A DNA stretch of 64,000 bases, from assembly GCF_000963925.1 (NCBI RefSeq), contig NZ_BAMV01000011.1, positions 1-64,000 on the forward strand, given 5' to 3'. The position numbers and the translations under genes are program-made. The notes beneath the pieces were generated by a model that was not told the DNA's origin, made no database searches, and saw only the letters and a program-made list of their open reading frames with translations. This DNA comes from Acetobacter cibinongensis. GTDB lineage: Bacteria; Pseudomonadota; Alphaproteobacteria; Acetobacterales; Acetobacteraceae. Below are positions 62,522 to 64,000 of this stretch, in pieces; positions within the stretch are counted from its first letter, which is position 1; each line of letters opens with the position of its first letter.

Positions 62522-63601
62522 ATGCGTGTAAAACAGACCGTGGTGGCTCTTGCTGGTCTTCTGGCTTTGGCGGCATGTTCAACTACACTGCCACCAGCAC
62601 CACACCCGCCAAAGCGCTGGCAAAATGCTGCCCGCCTGACGCCCCCGCAGCGCTCTTTCAAGTTGTCAGACGGCGTAATGCTCCCTGCACGCATATGGCC
62701 TGCCCCCAACACACCGCACGCCATAGTATTGGCCCTTCACGGTTTTAATGACAGCCGCGATGCGTGGGAGGTGTCTGCTCCCTTTTTTGCAGAGCATGGC
62801 ATGACCGTAGTGGCCCCAGACCAATGTGGCTTCGGGCAAGCCCCAGACCGTAGTGACTGGGCAGGCACCAGACGCATGGTGGCGGATATCAAGGAGCTTA
62901 TAGCCCAACTACAACGCGAAAACCCGGACATGCCCCTTTATACGGTGGGGGAAAGTATGGGTGGCGCGCTTCTGATGGTCATGATGGCCCAGCCCGATGC
63001 ACCACAGACAGCAGGGACCATTTTGCTAGCGCCAGCCGTCTGGGATGTGGGGGTTGAAGCAAGCATCCCCTTACAGCTTATGAAGAGCTTAGCCCCTTAC
63101 GCACTTGTTCCTCAGCAGAGTGTGCCCGTGCATGTTGTGGCTACTGACAACATGGCAGCGCTTATCCGGCTTTATTATGACCCGCTGACCCTCCATGCAA
63201 CGCGTTGGAAAGCACTGGCGGGCTTGGTCGAATTAATGAAAGAGGCGGCAGCCAGCACGCCTTCTGTGCGCGGGCCGGTCCTTTGTGTTTATGGAGATAA
63301 GGACCAGCTTGTTCCTGCGTCTGCCATAGCTAAAGTCTGGCAGACAATGCGGCAGATGCACCTGACGGTCCGGCAGGACCTGATAACAGGGGGACACCAT
63401 CTTTTACTGCGCGACCGACAGGGGGCATTGGTCATGCAGGATATTGTCAGTTGGATTTCCGCCCCTCAAACGTGGCTACCCTCCGGCGGTGATAGCGCAG
63501 CGGGCGTGTGGTTCTCACAGCAGGAAGGGCGCTTGGGGGCGGGGAAAAGTGGCGTTTTGCCTCTCTTGCCAGCAGGGCTTGAAAATCTTGTGAAAAGATA
63601 A
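62522..63601 (+). CDS. Alpha/beta hydrolase lipoprotein (lysophospholipase-like)
   Basis: A 359-residue protein with a lipoprotein signal peptide (VVALAGLLALAAC), Cys being the lipidation site. The hydrolase fold has HGFNDSRDAWEV for the oxyanion region, the nucleophile elbow VGESMGGALLM with Ser, an Asp in YGDKDQLVP and His in GGHHLLL, completing the triad. It resembles the Hydrolase_4 family of lysophospholipase/monoacylglycerol lipase. The ATG at 62522 has AGCAGG upstream; the frame from 62483 puts polar residues before the signal peptide. It is divergent from the zinc-finger gene. Confidence 0.88.
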   Translation: MRVKQTVVALAGLLALAACSTTLPPAPHPPKRWQNAARLTPPQRSFKLSDGVMLPARIWPAPNTPHAIVLALHGFNDSRDAWEVSAPFFAEHGMTVVAPDQCGFGQAPDRSDWAGTRRMVADIKELIAQLQRENPDMPLYTVGESMGGALLMVMMAQPDAPQTAGTILLAPAVWDVGVEASIPLQLMKSLAPYALVPQQSVPVHVVATDNMAALIRLYYDPLTLHATRWKALAGLVELMKEAAASTPSVRGPVLCVYGDKDQLVPASAIAKVWQTMRQMHLTVRQDLITGGHHLLLRDRQGALVMQDIVSWISAPQTWLPSGGDSAAGVWFSQQEGRLGAGKSGVLPLLPAGLENLVKR

Positions 63602-63726
63602 TTGGCCCTACGCGTTATTGGCTCCAAAATAGTCGGGGTCAATTTATTGCTGAACGACCAATTCGTGTATGGGACAAGGTGTCTTTACACGGCCTTCTAA
63701 GTGCCTAAGCGACATTAATTTATGGC

Positions 63727-63803
63727 TGGTGGACCCGAAAGGATTCGAACCTTCGACCTTCGCCTTCGGAGGGCGACGCTCTATCCAGCTGAGCTACGGG
63801 TCC
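63727..63803 (-). tRNA. tRNA-Arg (anticodon CCG)
   Basis: A complete 77-nucleotide cloverleaf on the minus strand. It starts GGACCCG, has the D-loop AGCTCAGCTGGATAGAGC, an anticodon stem TCGCC / GGCGA with loop CTCCGAA (anticodon CCG), the T-loop GTTCGAATC, and an encoded CCA end. It reads CGG codons. Confidence 0.95.
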
Positions 63804-64000
63804 ATTGGCCTCTCCCTAGCGCAAAGGCGGCGGGCTGCCAAGGGGCTAAAATACCGCTCCAGCAAGAAAGCCCCCAAACGGATGAGTGGTATTATGCGGC
63901 TGGCGTCTATTCCAAGCCATGCACAGTTCAACGGATGTTGCGCCAAACGCGGCACAGCCGAGAGGGAGATAAAACACCATAAACAAGATCCCGCAGCGCA
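63804..64000. other. Right edge, no supported gene
   Basis: About 197 bases after the tRNA. On the minus strand a frame from the window edge ends after [21 protein letters not shown] and could be the C terminus of a gene outside the window, but it is too short to name. On the plus strand an ATG at about 63882 opens a frame to the edge with no recognised family. Confidence 0.25.

Noticed and set aside
63722..63982. Plus-strand frame spanning the tRNA
   Set aside because: It is antisense to a complete tRNA-Arg and so cannot be a normal gene.
1..64000. CRISPR array, insertion sequence, prophage or origin of replication
   Set aside because: No spaced direct repeats, transposase, integrase, phage structural gene or DnaA-box cluster was seen.

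Overview
The window is a chromosomal segment from an acetic acid bacterium (Acetobacteraceae, probably Acetobacter or a close relative). The signs are a hopanoid gene (hpnH), a membrane-bound PQQ-dependent dehydrogenase with its own outer-membrane porin, MEP-pathway isoprenoid genes (a dxs 5' end and ispE), four TonB-dependent receptors, and alphaproteobacterial housekeeping genes (polA, gpsA, dsbD, dps, bfd). I see no insertion sequence, phage, CRISPR array or rRNA. One tRNA-Arg(CCG) lies near the right end. The genus is inferred from gene content and protein style, not from a database match.

Layout. 0-3.4 kb: dxs 5' end (minus) divergent from hpnH, then a CNNM/CBS/CorC membrane protein. 3.5-9.5 kb: a Fur-box-preceded siderophore-type TonB receptor and a large Tricorn-like S41 protease. 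9.6-14.5 kb: a four-gene divergent module of alpha-E protein, circularly permuted ATP-grasp, transglutaminase-like protein and zinc peptidase. 14.5-21.2 kb: lytic transglycosylase, uracil-DNA glycosylase, TPR protein coupled to ispE, and two small genes. 21.2-25 kb: a di-heme peroxidase and a small periplasmic protein divergent from a TonB receptor across a palindromic operator; this looks like a metal (possibly copper) uptake module. 25.4-30 kb: PQQ dehydrogenase, porin, and an AcoR-like regulator without an AAA+ domain.

30-35.2 kb: a TonB receptor whose 5' end looks frameshifted, then dps, gpsA, bfd (with a Fur box) and a PACE-type efflux protein. 35.6-44.6 kb: a glycosyltransferase island of four genes, two of them giant multidomain proteins. 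44.7-52.8 kb: one tightly overlapping seven-gene operon: GT61 glycosyltransferase, acyl-CoA-dehydrogenase-like flavoenzyme, and a complete Opp/Dpp-type ABC transporter. 52.8-62.5 kb: SCO-like protein, polA, TonB receptor, DsbD-like reductase, thioredoxin-like protein and a zinc-finger protein. 62.5-64 kb: a lipoprotein alpha/beta hydrolase and the tRNA.

How it works together. The recurrent themes are envelope and periplasm functions: iron or metal import through TonB receptors, periplasmic oxidation by a PQQ enzyme, periplasmic thiol chemistry, hopanoid and isoprenoid supply, and surface glycan synthesis. The most promising less-described systems are the ATP-grasp/alpha-E/transglutaminase/zinc-peptidase module, the di-heme-peroxidase/periplasmic-protein/TonB-receptor module, and the glycosyltransferase island with its repeat-bearing and triple-fusion enzymes.
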